A stretch of 64,000 bases of DNA, from contig JADEXK010000014.1 of the NCBI GenBank assembly GCA_015207155.1, positions 1 through 64,000 on the forward strand, given 5' to 3'. The DNA is from Nostocales cyanobacterium LEGE 11386. GTDB lineage: Bacteria > Cyanobacteriota > Cyanobacteriia > Cyanobacteriales > Nostocaceae. The translations under genes and the position numbers were made by a program. Under the pieces are notes generated by a model. The model ran no database searches. It was not told where the DNA came from and was given only the letters and a program-made list of their open reading frames with translations. This document shows, one piece after another, positions 36,035 through 45,415 of this stretch. Positions within the stretch are counted from its first letter, which is position 1, and each line of letters begins with the position of its first letter.

Positions 36035-37216
36035 ATGATTCTCATGATTCTCACTATACCTCTAGCTTGGTTACAATTAGTCCGACAACGAGTGCGTTTT
36101 CTTGTTGCTTTAGCTGGAATCGCTTTTGTTTCTGTTTTGATGTTTATGCAAATTGGTTTTCAGGATGCACTCTATGCCAGTGCTACACAATTGCATAATA
36201 ACTTGCAAGGAGACTTATTTTTAATAAGTATTCAATATCAATCTTTAACATCTAATCAAAGCTTTCCTCGTCAGCGTTTATTCCAGACTTTAGGTTTTAA
36301 AGAAGTTGAATCTGTTAGACCTTTATATGTACAATTTGCTAAACTAAAAAACCAAGATACTGGCATCAAATACCCAATATATGTACTCGGATTTGATCCA
36401 GTAGAATCAATTTTCCGATTGCCAAATATTCAGGAAAATCTTCATTTACTACAACTCCCTAACAAGGTGCTATTTGATAGTGCTTCTCGGAAAGAATTTG
36501 GGCCAATTGCTCAAAATTTTTCCCAGGGAAATAATGTAGAATTAGAGATATTTAGCTATACTGCCCTAGTTGGTTATAAAGTGAAAATTGGCGGCTTATT
36601 TAGTTTAGGTCCTTCTTTTGGAGTTGATGGAAATTTAATTGTTAGTACCTCAACTTTTCTGCGAATATTTCAAGATCGCTCTGTTCAAAATATAGATATA
36701 GGTTTAATTAAGCTTAAACCTGGTGCTAACCCTCAGAAAGTTTTGCAGGATTTGTTAGCCAAGTTACCTAAAGATGTAACAGTAATGACTCAGCAGGATT
36801 TTATCACTTTGGAGAAAAATTATTGGACTTTAAGAACACCGATTGGGTTTGTATTTGACCTCATGGTGATTATGGGTTTTGTTGTTGGCATTATCGTTGT
36901 TTATCAGATTTTATACAGCAATATTTCTACTCATTTAGCTGAATATGCAACGCTAAAAGCAATGGGATTTAAAAACAAATATTTATTAAGTGTAGTTTTT
37001 CAACAAGCTTTAATTCTAGCATCTCTGGGTTACATTCCAGGTTTTGTTATATCTATAGGTCTATATAATGTGGCAAAAAATGCTACTAGATTACCTATTT
37101 TTATGAATCTGCAAAGGGCAACTATAGTATTAATTTTTGCTGTTTCTATGTGCTTGATTTCTGGTTTCTTATCTACAAATAAGTTACGAAAAGTAGATCC
37201 AGCAGATATTTTTTAA
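36035..37216 (+). CDS. devC: ABC exporter permease, DevC family
   Basis: The 393-aa protein has an N-terminal membrane helix (LVALAGIAFVSVLMFMQIGF), a long soluble MacB-type periplasmic region (about 45-265), and three C-terminal helices (VFDLMVIMGFVVGIIVVYQI; ALILASLGYIPGFVISIGLY; IVLIFAVSMCLISGF), the FtsX/MacB fold. The start at 36035 is supported by GAGG about 7 bases upstream. The preceding 175 bp contain dispersed acgcaaaggagcgcagagg repeats. It forms the transmembrane part of the exporter with DevB and DevA; the natural cargo is probably the product of the adjacent synthase. Confidence 0.9.
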   Translation: MILMILTIPLAWLQLVRQRVRFLVALAGIAFVSVLMFMQIGFQDALYASATQLHNNLQGDLFLISIQYQSLTSNQSFPRQRLFQTLGFKEVESVRPLYVQFAKLKNQDTGIKYPIYVLGFDPVESIFRLPNIQENLHLLQLPNKVLFDSASRKEFGPIAQNFSQGNNVELEIFSYTALVGYKVKIGGLFSLGPSFGVDGNLIVSTSTFLRIFQDRSVQNIDIGLIKLKPGANPQKVLQDLLAKLPKDVTVMTQQDFITLEKNYWTLRTPIGFVFDLMVIMGFVVGIIVVYQILYSNISTHLAEYATLKAMGFKNKYLLSVVFQQALILASLGYIPGFVISIGLYNVAKNATRLPIFMNLQRATIVLIFAVSMCLISGFLSTNKLRKVDPADIF

Positions 37217-37232
37217 TCGTTAACAAGGAACA

Positions 37233-38033
37233 TTGGCTTATATCAAGATGAAAGCAAAATCTATTATTGAGATTGAAAACCTTAATCAATATTTTGGTAA
37301 TAAAAAACTAAAAAGCCAAATTTTATTTGATATTAATTTGGTGATTAAACCTGGTGAAATTGTAATTATGACTGGACCTTCAGGTTCAGGAAAAACAACT
37401 TTACTAACTTTGATTGGTGGCTTACGTTCCATTCAAGAGGGAAGTCTCAAATTTTTAGGACAAGAACTTTATGGAGCCAGCAATGAGAAATTAGTACAAG
37501 TCCGTCGTCATATTGGCTATATTTTTCAGGCTCATAACTTATTGGATTTTTTAACGGCTCGACAGAACGTCCAAATGACACTGGAGTTACACAAAAATAT
37601 TCCCGAATGGGAAGCTCGTCGTAAATCAGAAGCGATGCTTCACGCTGTTAAATTAGAAAATCGAGTAAATTACTACCCATCTGATCTCTCAGGAGGACAA
37701 AAGCAACGGGTAGCGATCGCTCGTGCTTTAGTCGGTTCTCCCAAATTAGTCTTAGCCGACGAACCCACAGCTGCCTTAGATAGTAAATCTGGACGAGATA
37801 TCGTCAACCTAATGCAAGAGTTGGCTATAGAACAGAATTGTGCCATCTTAATAGTCACTCACGACAACCGTATTTTAGATGTTGCAGACCGAATAATTTA
37901 TATGGAAGATGGCCGACTAATCAAAGAAGTTATCTGCAATCCTGACAGGAATACATCAGGAGAGCTTATATGGCAGAGGACAGGGGACACTTCAACTAGG
38001 CTCAGTGACCACACACTTCGACAAGCTCAGTGA
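37233..38033 (+). CDS. devA: ABC exporter ATP-binding subunit, DevA family
   Basis: The ATPase shows Walker A GPSGSGKTT (near residue 50), the signature LSGGQKQRVAIARAL, Walker B LVLADEPTAALD and the H-loop VTHDN. It powers the DevBCA exporter and lies 16 bp after devC. The listed TTG start sits too close to AAGGAA (37225-37230), while ATG at 37248 (MKAKSIIEIENL) is the start expected from the family, so the first five residues are uncertain. The last ~19 residues (after GELIWQ) are encoded by dispersed repeats (cttcgacaagctcagtgacc) and probably are a non-native tail. Confidence 0.9.
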   Translation: MAYIKMKAKSIIEIENLNQYFGNKKLKSQILFDINLVIKPGEIVIMTGPSGSGKTTLLTLIGGLRSIQEGSLKFLGQELYGASNEKLVQVRRHIGYIFQAHNLLDFLTARQNVQMTLELHKNIPEWEARRKSEAMLHAVKLENRVNYYPSDLSGGQKQRVAIARALVGSPKLVLADEPTAALDSKSGRDIVNLMQELAIEQNCAILIVTHDNRILDVADRIIYMEDGRLIKEVICNPDRNTSGELIWQRTGDTSTRLSDHTLRQAQ

Positions 38034-38402
38034 CCACAGGTGACAGGTTGTAATTAGTTATATGTCCTCAACTATGTGGCAACTGCTATCCCTTCGTAGG
38101 ACAGGATAAGTTGAGTAGTCCTGAGTAAAGTAAAAAAAATTAAAGATATTATTTGACAAAGAAAGCTAGTCTCGATGAAACTCGTTTTATCAGGACTGCC
38201 TTTTTGAATTAATTAATAGTTTTAAGTATAAAATAAAATTAAATATACGGTTTTTACTAAAATAGTAAAAAATCAACATCTTCGAGTGCCAACGTAAATC
38301 ATAATATTTAATTTTAATCTAGTAACGCCCGAACCTTAATGGGCTTGCATAGATTGCTTGTCAAGTTGAGAATAAATAGGCGAAGCACACGGGGAAACTA
38401 AC
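38034..38402. other. Gap between devA and lpdA
   Basis: AT-rich sequence with no gene. Its first part continues a gtgaccacaggtgacagg repeat from the end of devA. No terminator with a good stem and T-run was recognised. Confidence 0.4.
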
Positions 38403-39830
38403 GTGAGTCATGGATTTGATTACGATTTAGTCATTATCGGCGCGGGTGTAGGCGGACATGGCGCAGCCCTACACGCCGTCAGCTGCGGTCTGAAAACAGC
38501 GATTATTGAAGCAGCTGACATGGGAGGAACCTGTGTCAATCGAGGTTGCATTCCTTCTAAAGCGCTGCTGGCAGCATCTGGACGTGTGCGGGAGTTACGC
38601 AATGCCCACCACCTCAAGTCGCTGGGAATTCAAGTTGGTAATGTGGAGTTTGATCGACAAGCGATCGCCGATCATGCCGGCAATCTCGTCTCAAAAATTC
38701 AAGGCGACTTAACCAACAGCCTCAAACGTCTGGGAGTCGATATTATTAGAGGCTGGGGAAAAATTGCGGGAACACAAAAAGTTACCATAACCGGGGATGG
38801 CAGTGACAAAACGGTCACAGCTAAAGACATTATCCTTTCCCCTGGTTCAGTACCCTTCGTACCTCCAGGTATTGAAGTAGACGGAAAAACCGTTTTTACC
38901 AGCGATCAAGGCGTGAAACTGGAATCTCTACCAGAATGGGTAGCGATTATTGGCAGTGGTTACATCGGCTTAGAATTTTCCGATGTTTACTCAGCTTTGG
39001 GCTGTGAAATCACCATGATTGAAGCCCTAGACCAATTAATGCCAGGATTTGACCGCGATATTGCCAAACTGGCAGAACGCGTACTAATTACTCCCCGCGA
39101 CATTGAAACCAAAGTAGGGATATACGCTAAAAAAATTATCCCCGGTTCACCCGTGGTAATTGAATTAGCAGATTTCAAAACCAAAGAAGATATTGATGTC
39201 ATCGAGGTAGATGCTTGCCTAGTTGCCACAGGACGCATCCCCGCGACAAAAAACCTCGGTTTAGAATCTGTGGGTGTGGAATTAGACAGACGGAACTTTA
39301 TTCCCGTTGATGATCACATGGCAGTGCTATCAGCCGGAGAAGTAGTTCCCCATGTATGGGCAATTGGCGATGCTACTGGCAAAATGATGCTGGCACACGC
39401 CGCTTCTGCTCAAGGCATCGTCGCCGTAGAAAATATCATCGGGCGAACGCGTGTGGTAGACTATCGCAGCATCCCCGCAGCTGCATTCACCCACCCAGAA
39501 GTCAGCTATGTCGGTTTAACAGAAACAGCCGCCAAAGAATTGGGACAAACTGAAGGTTTTGAAATAGCTACCAGTAGAAGTTACTTCAAAGGTAATTCCA
39601 AAGCCTTAGCAGAAAACGAAGCCGACGGTATAGCCAAGGTAGTATATCGCCAAGACACAGGCGAAGTCTTAGGTGTACATATTTTTGGGATGCACGCCGC
39701 CGATTTAATTCACGAAGCCTCAGCCGCGATCGCTAACCGTCAATCAGTCCAAAACCTCGCCCATTTAGTACACGCCCATCCCACACTTTCAGAAGTGTTA
39801 GATGAAGCATATAAACGAGCCGTTGTTTAG
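38403..39830 (+). CDS. lpdA: Dihydrolipoyl dehydrogenase (E3)
   Basis: This 475-aa flavoprotein oxidises dihydrolipoyl groups of 2-oxoacid dehydrogenase complexes and possibly the glycine cleavage system, passing electrons to NAD+. Visible motifs are the FAD site [16 protein letters not shown], the redox disulfide [17 protein letters not shown], the NAD site [20 protein letters not shown], the second FAD site [16 protein letters not shown], and the C-terminal His-Glu pair in [13 protein letters not shown]. Length is normal. The start is GTG with GGGG about 9 bases upstream. It precedes trpC on the same strand, separated by 121 bp filled by tandem repeats. Confidence 0.95.
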   Translation: MSHGFDYDLVIIGAGVGGHGAALHAVSCGLKTAIIEAADMGGTCVNRGCIPSKALLAASGRVRELRNAHHLKSLGIQVGNVEFDRQAIADHAGNLVSKIQGDLTNSLKRLGVDIIRGWGKIAGTQKVTITGDGSDKTVTAKDIILSPGSVPFVPPGIEVDGKTVFTSDQGVKLESLPEWVAIIGSGYIGLEFSDVYSALGCEITMIEALDQLMPGFDRDIAKLAERVLITPRDIETKVGIYAKKIIPGSPVVIELADFKTKEDIDVIEVDACLVATGRIPATKNLGLESVGVELDRRNFIPVDDHMAVLSAGEVVPHVWAIGDATGKMMLAHAASAQGIVAVENIIGRTRVVDYRSIPAAAFTHPEVSYVGLTETAAKELGQTEGFEIATSRSYFKGNSKALAENEADGIAKVVYRQDTGEVLGVHIFGMHAADLIHEASAAIANRQSVQNLAHLVHAHPTLSEVLDEAYKRAVV

Positions 39831-39868
39831 GAAATAGGGAATAGAGAGTGAGGCCAAGAACAAACATA

Positions 39869-39945
39869 CTCCCTCACTCCCTCACTCCCTCACTCCCTCA
39901 CTCCCTCACTCCCTCACTCCCTCACTCAGCACTCAGCACTCAGCA
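39869..39945. repeat. Tandem repeats: seven CTCCCTCA then three CTCAGCA
   Basis: Seven perfect 8-nt units CTCCCTCA (39869-39924) run into three 7-nt units CTCAGCA (39925-39945), filling the lpdA-trpC gap. The same two unit types occur inside coding frames elsewhere: the 8-mer at 272-358, 8836-8877 and 11371-11408; the 7-mer in mfd, 54168-54258. Confidence 0.9.
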
Positions 39946-39951
39946 CTTAGA

Positions 39952-40866
39952 ATGATGCAAATCCGCCGCCGTTCACCGAACACAGCTATTAATGTCTCTT
40001 TTTTGCGCTATCAGTCTGCCTTGCCAGATGCAGAACCCAATAACATCTTGGAGGAAATTGTCTGGCATAAGGAAATCGAAGTTGAGCAAATGCGGGAAAA
40101 GCGGCCTTTACGGGAATTACAAAAGCAAGTATTGACAGCACCGCCAACTCGTGATTTTATCGCAGCTCTACACCCAGGCAAAACTCATCCAGCGTTGATT
40201 GCTGAAGTTAAAAAAGCTTCACCCAGTAAAGGCGTTTTACGATCAGATTTTGACCCAGTAGCGATCGCTTTGGCCTATCAGCAAGGTGGTGCTAGTTGTC
40301 TTTCTGTTTTGACTGATGTCAAGTTTTTTCAAGGTGGCTTTGATAACTTAGTTAAAGTTCGTAACACCGTAGATTTACCATTATTATGTAAGGATTTTAT
40401 TATCTATCCTTACCAAATGTACTTAGCTCGTGTTCAGGGTGCAGATGCGGTTTTGTTAATTGCGGCGATCCTCAGTGATCAAGATTTACAATACTTCCTC
40501 AAAATTGCCAATGCCCTGAAGATGACAGCTTTGATTGAAGTCCATAGCTTGGCAGAACTTGACCGTGTATTAGCTTTAGATGGTGTGTTTTTAGTAGGAA
40601 TAAATAATCGAAATTTGGCAGATTTCTCTGTTGATCTCCAAACTACTTGCCAACTATTAGCGGCACGAGGTAGTCAATTACAAGAACGGAATATTTTAGT
40701 TGTTAGTGAATCGGGATTACATACCCCAAATGATTTAAATGTAGTCACACAAGCAGGGGCTACTGCTGTACTGATCGGAGAATCTCTAGTTAAACAACCA
40801 GATCCCCAGTTAGCGATCGCTAGTCTCTTTGCTGAATCTTCATCTCCAGATACATCAAGGACATAA
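39952..40866 (+). CDS. trpC: Indole-3-glycerol-phosphate synthase
   Basis: This TIM-barrel enzyme of tryptophan synthesis turns CdRP into indole-3-glycerol phosphate. Family motifs are [71 protein letters not shown] and [13 protein letters not shown], with [13 protein letters not shown] closing the phosphate site. The ~45-residue N-terminal extension (ending [15 protein letters not shown]) is usual in cyanobacteria. Translation starts at 39952 or the next ATG, immediately after the tandem repeats, so the repeats may contain the leader. Confidence 0.95.
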   Translation: MMQIRRRSPNTAINVSFLRYQSALPDAEPNNILEEIVWHKEIEVEQMREKRPLRELQKQVLTAPPTRDFIAALHPGKTHPALIAEVKKASPSKGVLRSDFDPVAIALAYQQGGASCLSVLTDVKFFQGGFDNLVKVRNTVDLPLLCKDFIIYPYQMYLARVQGADAVLLIAAILSDQDLQYFLKIANALKMTALIEVHSLAELDRVLALDGVFLVGINNRNLADFSVDLQTTCQLLAARGSQLQERNILVVSESGLHTPNDLNVVTQAGATAVLIGESLVKQPDPQLAIASLFAESSSPDTSRT

Positions 40867-40957
40867 CCAAATACTTGTTTCTTGTGTAACAATTTTGGCA
40901 TAGAGATAAAACTCTGATTAACACAAAATCCCCAATTTAAAGTTTTACATCAACTAC

Positions 40958-41209
40958 ATGGAGCAAATTCCTTTACCTTCACCTATCCATTACGAACTTT
41001 TACTTCAACTCTTAGAAAGACAAACCATGTCAGCCGTCAGTCAAAACCCCGATTTGCGGCGTCAGGTAAATCAACTAATTATTACTTTGCGTAAAGCCGC
41101 AGTGCAACAAAAGCAGCTAGAAGAAATTTGCCAGTTTTCTTCTGTAGGCATAGACCACCGTTGGTCAATTAACCATCATAGTGGTGGTCGAGTTGTTGCT
41201 CCCGATTGA
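40958..41209 (+). CDS. Small conserved cyanobacterial protein (DUF5340-like)
   Basis: The 83-aa protein reads MEQIPLPSPIHYELLLQLLE, then RRQVNQLIITLRKAAVQQKQ. I recall similar sequences as a short, cyanobacteria-specific family of unknown function (DUF5340), but that label is from memory. It is helical, without membrane segments. It lies 91 bp after trpC on the same strand and may be co-transcribed. Confidence 0.6.
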   Translation: MEQIPLPSPIHYELLLQLLERQTMSAVSQNPDLRRQVNQLIITLRKAAVQQKQLEEICQFSSVGIDHRWSINHHSGGRVVAPD

Positions 41210-41369
41210 TATGGGCAGGTTATGCCATGATGCAGTTCTCTCCCGCTAATCCTTCGGGTATAACGGGAGCCTCTAATTTAAGAATAAAGATTTTACAAAC
41301 TACCAAATCATAAAAAAGCTTCACGCTTCAAGGGCTAGGTATCCCCTAAGTTTCCACACGAAATACAAA

Positions 41370-41390
41370 GGACGGGCAAGATGCCCGTCC
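41370..41390. repeat. Palindromic dispersed repeat (ggacgggca-aga-tgcccgtcc)
   Basis: A perfect 9-bp stem with a 3-nt loop in the trpC-sat gap. Such gacgggcaagatgcccgtc palindromes recur in cyanobacterial genomes. No T-run follows, so it is not an obvious terminator. Confidence 0.6.
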
Positions 41391-41435
41391 CACAACGATT
41401 GAGTGAGGATTCACGAAGGAAGAGGGAAGAAGAGA

Positions 41436-41463
41436 CCCACATTTTAAAAAGTGGGATTGAAAC
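41436..41463 (+). repeat. Single CRISPR-repeat-like unit
   Basis: CCCAC-N10-GTGGG is followed by ATTGAAAC, the layout of a type I CRISPR repeat (short stem plus the 3' ATTGAAAC end). Only one unit is present and no cas gene is nearby, so it is at most an orphan relic. Confidence 0.3.
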
Positions 41464-41534
41464 TCCGACGCCGTTTTTTTTGCGCTGCGCGTCTCAAAAA
41501 ACATCTGTTTTAACGTGAATTCGATGTTTCAAAG

Positions 41535-41557
41535 CCTCTCCCCTGCCAGGGGAGAGG
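41535..41557. repeat. cctctcccc hairpin repeat
   Basis: A 9-bp perfect stem (cctctcccc/ggggagagg) with loop tgcca, followed by tttggagaggggttttt. It is a dispersed repeat and could also act as a terminator for upstream transcription because of the T-run at 41570-41574. The remaining 41558-41914 holds no recognised gene. Confidence 0.5.
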
Positions 41558-41928
41558 TTTGGAGAGGGGTTTTTGATATTTGTCGAACTCACGTTTTTTT
41601 AAAGTGCGGCTCTAAACCCACAACTAAAGTTTTTGTTAGTTATTCCTTCTTCCTTCTTCCTCTTAACTTCTTTCTTATTCTGTAAAAAGTACGGAGGATT
41701 ATGTTTCTTTCGTCCTTCCCGCAGGTGCGCCTCCGTTGGAGACTCACGTAATTTTATGGTAAACCTTAGGAGTGCAAGGCTTTGTACCCCTACTGCGTCA
41801 TCAACGCAGAAAAGCGATCGCTCTTTGGTACTTCCACATGAAAAAACTCTTTGTTCTCTGCGTACCAGCATTTTGATAAGTTAGTACATAGTTTGAAACA
41901 ATTACAGTTAAAACAAGAGGGGATTACA

Positions 41929-43107
41929 TTGAGTCACCATCCAGATGCCATTGCCCCCCACGGTGGACAATTGATTAACCGGATCGTCACAGCTGAACAA
42001 AAGGCAGAGTTTCTCTCAAAAGCCGACTTTTTACCGCGAGTACAACTTGATGAGCGGGCGGTTTCTGATTTAGAGATGATTGCGATCGGCGGCTTTAGTC
42101 CACTCACGGGTTTTATGAACCAGGAAGACTACGATCGCGTGGTCACCCAAATGCGGCTAGCCAATGGTCTGGCGTGGTCAATACCGATTACACTTTCAGT
42201 CACAGAAGAAGTAGCATCCCCACTCAAGGAAGGCGGCTTGATCCGCCTGGACAACCCCAGTGGTGAGTTTATCGGCGTTTTGCAACTCGCGCAAAAGTAT
42301 CTTTATGACAAAACCCGTGAGGCTATTAACGTCTACCGCACTGATGACGCTAAACATCCAGGTGTGCAGGTAGTCTATAACCAAGGTTCTGTAAATCTCG
42401 CAGGTGACATTTGGTTATTACAACGCGATCGCCATCCCCAGTTTCCTAAATACCAAATCGATCCAGCTGCTTCACGGCAGATGTTTAGAGACAAGGGTTG
42501 GAAAACTATTGTCGGTTTTCAAACTCGCAACCCCATCCACCGCGCTCATGAATACATCCAAAAGTGTGCTTTAGAAACCGTTGATGGTTTATTTTTGCAT
42601 CCGTTGGTAGGGGCGACCAAAGAAGATGATATTCCCGCCGATGTGCGGATGCGCTGCTATGAAATTTTGCTAGAACACCACTATCCCTTAGACCGAGTTA
42701 TTTTAGCCATCAATCCGGCGGCAATGCGTTATGCTGGGCCTCGGGAGGCCATCTTCCATGCCTTAGTTCGGAAAAATTACGGTTGTACCCACTTTATTGT
42801 CGGACGGGATCATGCAGGTGTGGGTGATTATTACGGCACTTATGATGCTCAACACATCTTTGACGAGTTTGAGCCAGCTGAATTGGGCATTGTGCCGATG
42901 AAATTTGAACACGCTTTCTACTGCACACGCACCAAACAAATGGCCACAACTAAAACCAGCCCCAGTAAGCCAGAAGAGCGCGTTCATCTGTCGGGAACCA
43001 AAGTCAGAGAAATGCTGCGCCGGGGTGAATTACCCCCGCCAGAATTTTCCCGTCCCGAAGTGGCAGCAGAATTGGCTCGAGCCATGCAAGTACAAGCATT
43101 GGTTTAA
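41929..43107 (+). CDS. sat: ATP sulfurylase (sulfate adenylyltransferase)
   Basis: This enzyme activates sulfate with ATP to APS, the first step of sulfate assimilation. Motifs include [15 protein letters not shown] (QxRN and HxxH nucleotide site), [17 protein letters not shown] and [19 protein letters not shown]. The frame is open upstream to 41851, but a TTG at 41929 has GAGGGG about 7 bases before it and gives [18 protein letters not shown], the usual N-terminus, and a 392-aa protein as in other cyanobacteria. I therefore use that start. Confidence 0.9.
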   Translation: MSHHPDAIAPHGGQLINRIVTAEQKAEFLSKADFLPRVQLDERAVSDLEMIAIGGFSPLTGFMNQEDYDRVVTQMRLANGLAWSIPITLSVTEEVASPLKEGGLIRLDNPSGEFIGVLQLAQKYLYDKTREAINVYRTDDAKHPGVQVVYNQGSVNLAGDIWLLQRDRHPQFPKYQIDPAASRQMFRDKGWKTIVGFQTRNPIHRAHEYIQKCALETVDGLFLHPLVGATKEDDIPADVRMRCYEILLEHHYPLDRVILAINPAAMRYAGPREAIFHALVRKNYGCTHFIVGRDHAGVGDYYGTYDAQHIFDEFEPAELGIVPMKFEHAFYCTRTKQMATTKTSPSKPEERVHLSGTKVREMLRRGELPPPEFSRPEVAAELARAMQVQALV

Positions 43108-43207
43108 GTTAATCTATCAATTGACAAACAGTATAAACTTTAACTTTACACTACAGACTTCAGCCCTTTAAGCTGTTAGCTGACGGGCTGAGGACTGATG
43201 GCTAATT

Positions 43208-45349
43208 ATGAAGCGTCGGACTTTTGTACAACGGATTGGTTCAATACTCGCGGTGTTGGGTGTAACTGAAGTTGAGTGGTTGACTTTGAGCGATCGCTAC
43301 TCTCAAGCTTTAGCACAACCTAGTGCGCGGAAATTGGCATTATTGATCGGCATTAATCAATACCAAAAAAGTCCCTCTTTGAGTGGTTGTCTTACCGATG
43401 TAGAGCTGCAAAAAGAACTGTTAATTCATCGGTTTGGCTTCCAAAGCTCAGATATCCTGACCTTAACTGACGAACAAGCTAGCAGGAAATCGATTGAGGC
43501 GGCTTTTGAGGAACACCTCGGTAAGCAAACTAAAGCTGATGATGTGGTGGTATTCCACTTTAGTGGCTATGGTACCCGGATTAAATCGGGACAATTTATC
43601 GATACAGTACAAAATGCTTTAGTTCCATCTCATGAGCATCAAGATACACAAGATAAGAAAATAGTCAACTATATATTGGAAGAAACCGTACAGCTATTGT
43701 TGCGATCGCTGCCCACAAACCAAGTTACAGCTGTATTGGATACCAGTTATTATGCACCGACAAAAGTCCAGCCAACAGCCTGGCGAATTCGTGCTCGCCA
43801 TGAATTACCAGACGCACAGCTAGCAACAGCCGAACTTGAGTTTTTACAACAACTCAAAAGTCAAAACTCGGGACTCAATAGTGGTGTTGTGTTATCCGCT
43901 ACTTCAGATCCCCAGCAATTGGCGATGGAAGCGCTCTTTTCTGGTTTTAGTGCGGGGTTATTTACCTATGCATTGACACAATACCTGTGGGAAACCACAC
44001 CAGCAGCGACAATTCAATTTAGCCTCTCCCATGTGGGAAGTTCCATACACAAGCTGGGTAGCAAACAGCAACCAGGATTATTGAGTGAGCCAAAAACTCA
44101 ACAGGGAGGATTAACTATTGAAAATCTCCTCCCAGAACCCACAGTTAGCGCCGAGGGAGCAATCAAAGCCATTGAAGACGAGGGTAAAACAACTCATCTG
44201 TGGTTAGCAGGAATACCTCCACAAGTACTGGAATACTATGGAGTTAATTCCCGACTCACTTTATCAACTGGAGAACAGTTAATATTGCGATCGCGTACTG
44301 GGTTAACAGCAAAAGCCCAAATCTCTAAAGTTAAAGGAGAAAGTTCCCTACAAGTAGGACAACTCTACCAAGAAGTAGTTCGGGTGCTACCCCGGAGTGT
44401 TAGTTTAACAGTTGCCCTGGATACGGGACTAGAAAGAATTGAGCGGGTAGATGCCACAAGTGCCTTTGCCTCAGTCAATCATATATCCACTGTCGTGGCA
44501 GGAGAACAACCAGCCGATTGTGTATTTGGTAAACTATTGGAAACTCCTAGTCGCTACGGTTTATTTACTCCAGGCGGCGAGCTAATTCCCAACACAGCTG
44601 GAGAAGTTGGGGAAGCGGTAAAATTGGCAGTGCAGAGATTAGTGCCAAAATTACCAATACTATTAGCAGCAAAGTTATGGCGACTCACAGAAAATGAAGG
44701 TTCTTCCCGCTTACCCATCAAGGCAACCCTGGAGATCATCAACGGCTTGTCATCACGGGTAGTCATGCAACGCGAAACAACACGAACTCTGGATGCGGAA
44801 AAACGCCACGGCAAATCACTGCTAACAGTACTTAGTAATCCTACTGTGCCTATTGGTAGTCGGATGCAGTACAAATTACAAAATAAGAGCGATCGCCCAG
44901 TATATTTAATGCTGCTAGGATTAAAAAATGATCGAACCGCGATCGCGTTTTATCCCTGGCAATCCCCCCAAGAATCGACCAGCATTGACTCTAAATCCTT
45001 GTTCCAACAAGTTGCGATCGCCCCAGGTCAGACTCTCACATTACCAAAAAATATTACTGCCTCTGAATGGGTGATTCCAGGGCCAGCTTATGAATGTGAA
45101 CACCAATTGATCCTCAGTACTGCCCCTTTCCGTGAAACCCTAGGACATTTAGAAACTTCTAAGTATCCCATCACAGACCAACGACCCTTTGGTGCATTAT
45201 TAAATTCTTTAGAAATTGCCCAAGCACTTCTACAAGACTTGCATAATGCCAGTGCGGTCAAGTCAGACATCAATGGTATATCTGCTGACTCCTATGTATT
45301 AGATGTTAACAATTGGGCTAGTTTCAACTTTGATTTTCAAGTGGTGTAA
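43208..45349 (+). CDS. Caspase-like (orthocaspase) protein with substituted catalytic pair, DUF4384 C-terminus
   Basis: The 713-aa protein begins with a Tat-like signal (MKRRTFVQRIGSILAVLG) and a C14 caspase p20 domain (about 40-300; RKLALLIGINQYQKSPSLSG). The usual SGHG becomes SGYG (Tyr121 for His), and the DxC segment becomes LDTSYY (Ser180 for Cys). So the catalytic dyad is Tyr/Ser, a substitution pattern reported for some cyanobacterial caspase homologues. The C-terminal ~150 residues resemble DUF4384 (RPVYLMLLGLKNDRTAIAFY). Peptidase activity is unlikely by known chemistry; a binding or scaffold role, or an altered activity, is inference. Confidence 0.85.
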   Translation: MKRRTFVQRIGSILAVLGVTEVEWLTLSDRYSQALAQPSARKLALLIGINQYQKSPSLSGCLTDVELQKELLIHRFGFQSSDILTLTDEQASRKSIEAAFEEHLGKQTKADDVVVFHFSGYGTRIKSGQFIDTVQNALVPSHEHQDTQDKKIVNYILEETVQLLLRSLPTNQVTAVLDTSYYAPTKVQPTAWRIRARHELPDAQLATAELEFLQQLKSQNSGLNSGVVLSATSDPQQLAMEALFSGFSAGLFTYALTQYLWETTPAATIQFSLSHVGSSIHKLGSKQQPGLLSEPKTQQGGLTIENLLPEPTVSAEGAIKAIEDEGKTTHLWLAGIPPQVLEYYGVNSRLTLSTGEQLILRSRTGLTAKAQISKVKGESSLQVGQLYQEVVRVLPRSVSLTVALDTGLERIERVDATSAFASVNHISTVVAGEQPADCVFGKLLETPSRYGLFTPGGELIPNTAGEVGEAVKLAVQRLVPKLPILLAAKLWRLTENEGSSRLPIKATLEIINGLSSRVVMQRETTRTLDAEKRHGKSLLTVLSNPTVPIGSRMQYKLQNKSDRPVYLMLLGLKNDRTAIAFYPWQSPQESTSIDSKSLFQQVAIAPGQTLTLPKNITASEWVIPGPAYECEHQLILSTAPFRETLGHLETSKYPITDQRPFGALLNSLEIAQALLQDLHNASAVKSDINGISADSYVLDVNNWASFNFDFQVV

Positions 45350-45357
45350 ACCCGTAC

Positions 45358-45410
45358 AGATACCCGACTTCTTGAAGAGATACCCGACTTCTTCAAGAAG
45401 TCGGGTATCT
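45358..45410. repeat. Direct copy plus 16-bp inverted repeat (agatacccgacttctt)
   Basis: agatacccgacttcttgaag is followed at once by the same sequence forming a perfect inverted repeat (45378-45393 / 45395-45410). It lies between the convergent ends of the caspase-like and mtnP genes, so it can serve both strands as a transcription block, although no T-run is seen. This is a common dispersed palindrome in Nostoc-type genomes. Confidence 0.65.
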
Positions 45411-45415
45411 GAGTA

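Noticed and set aside
39869..39945. Tandem repeats as a CRISPR array
   Set aside because: Units are 7-8 nt with no spacers; they are simple tandem repeats.
41599..41884. 90-aa minus and 83-aa plus ORFs before sat
   Set aside because: Low-complexity repeat-rich DNA, no family resemblance, overlapping frames.
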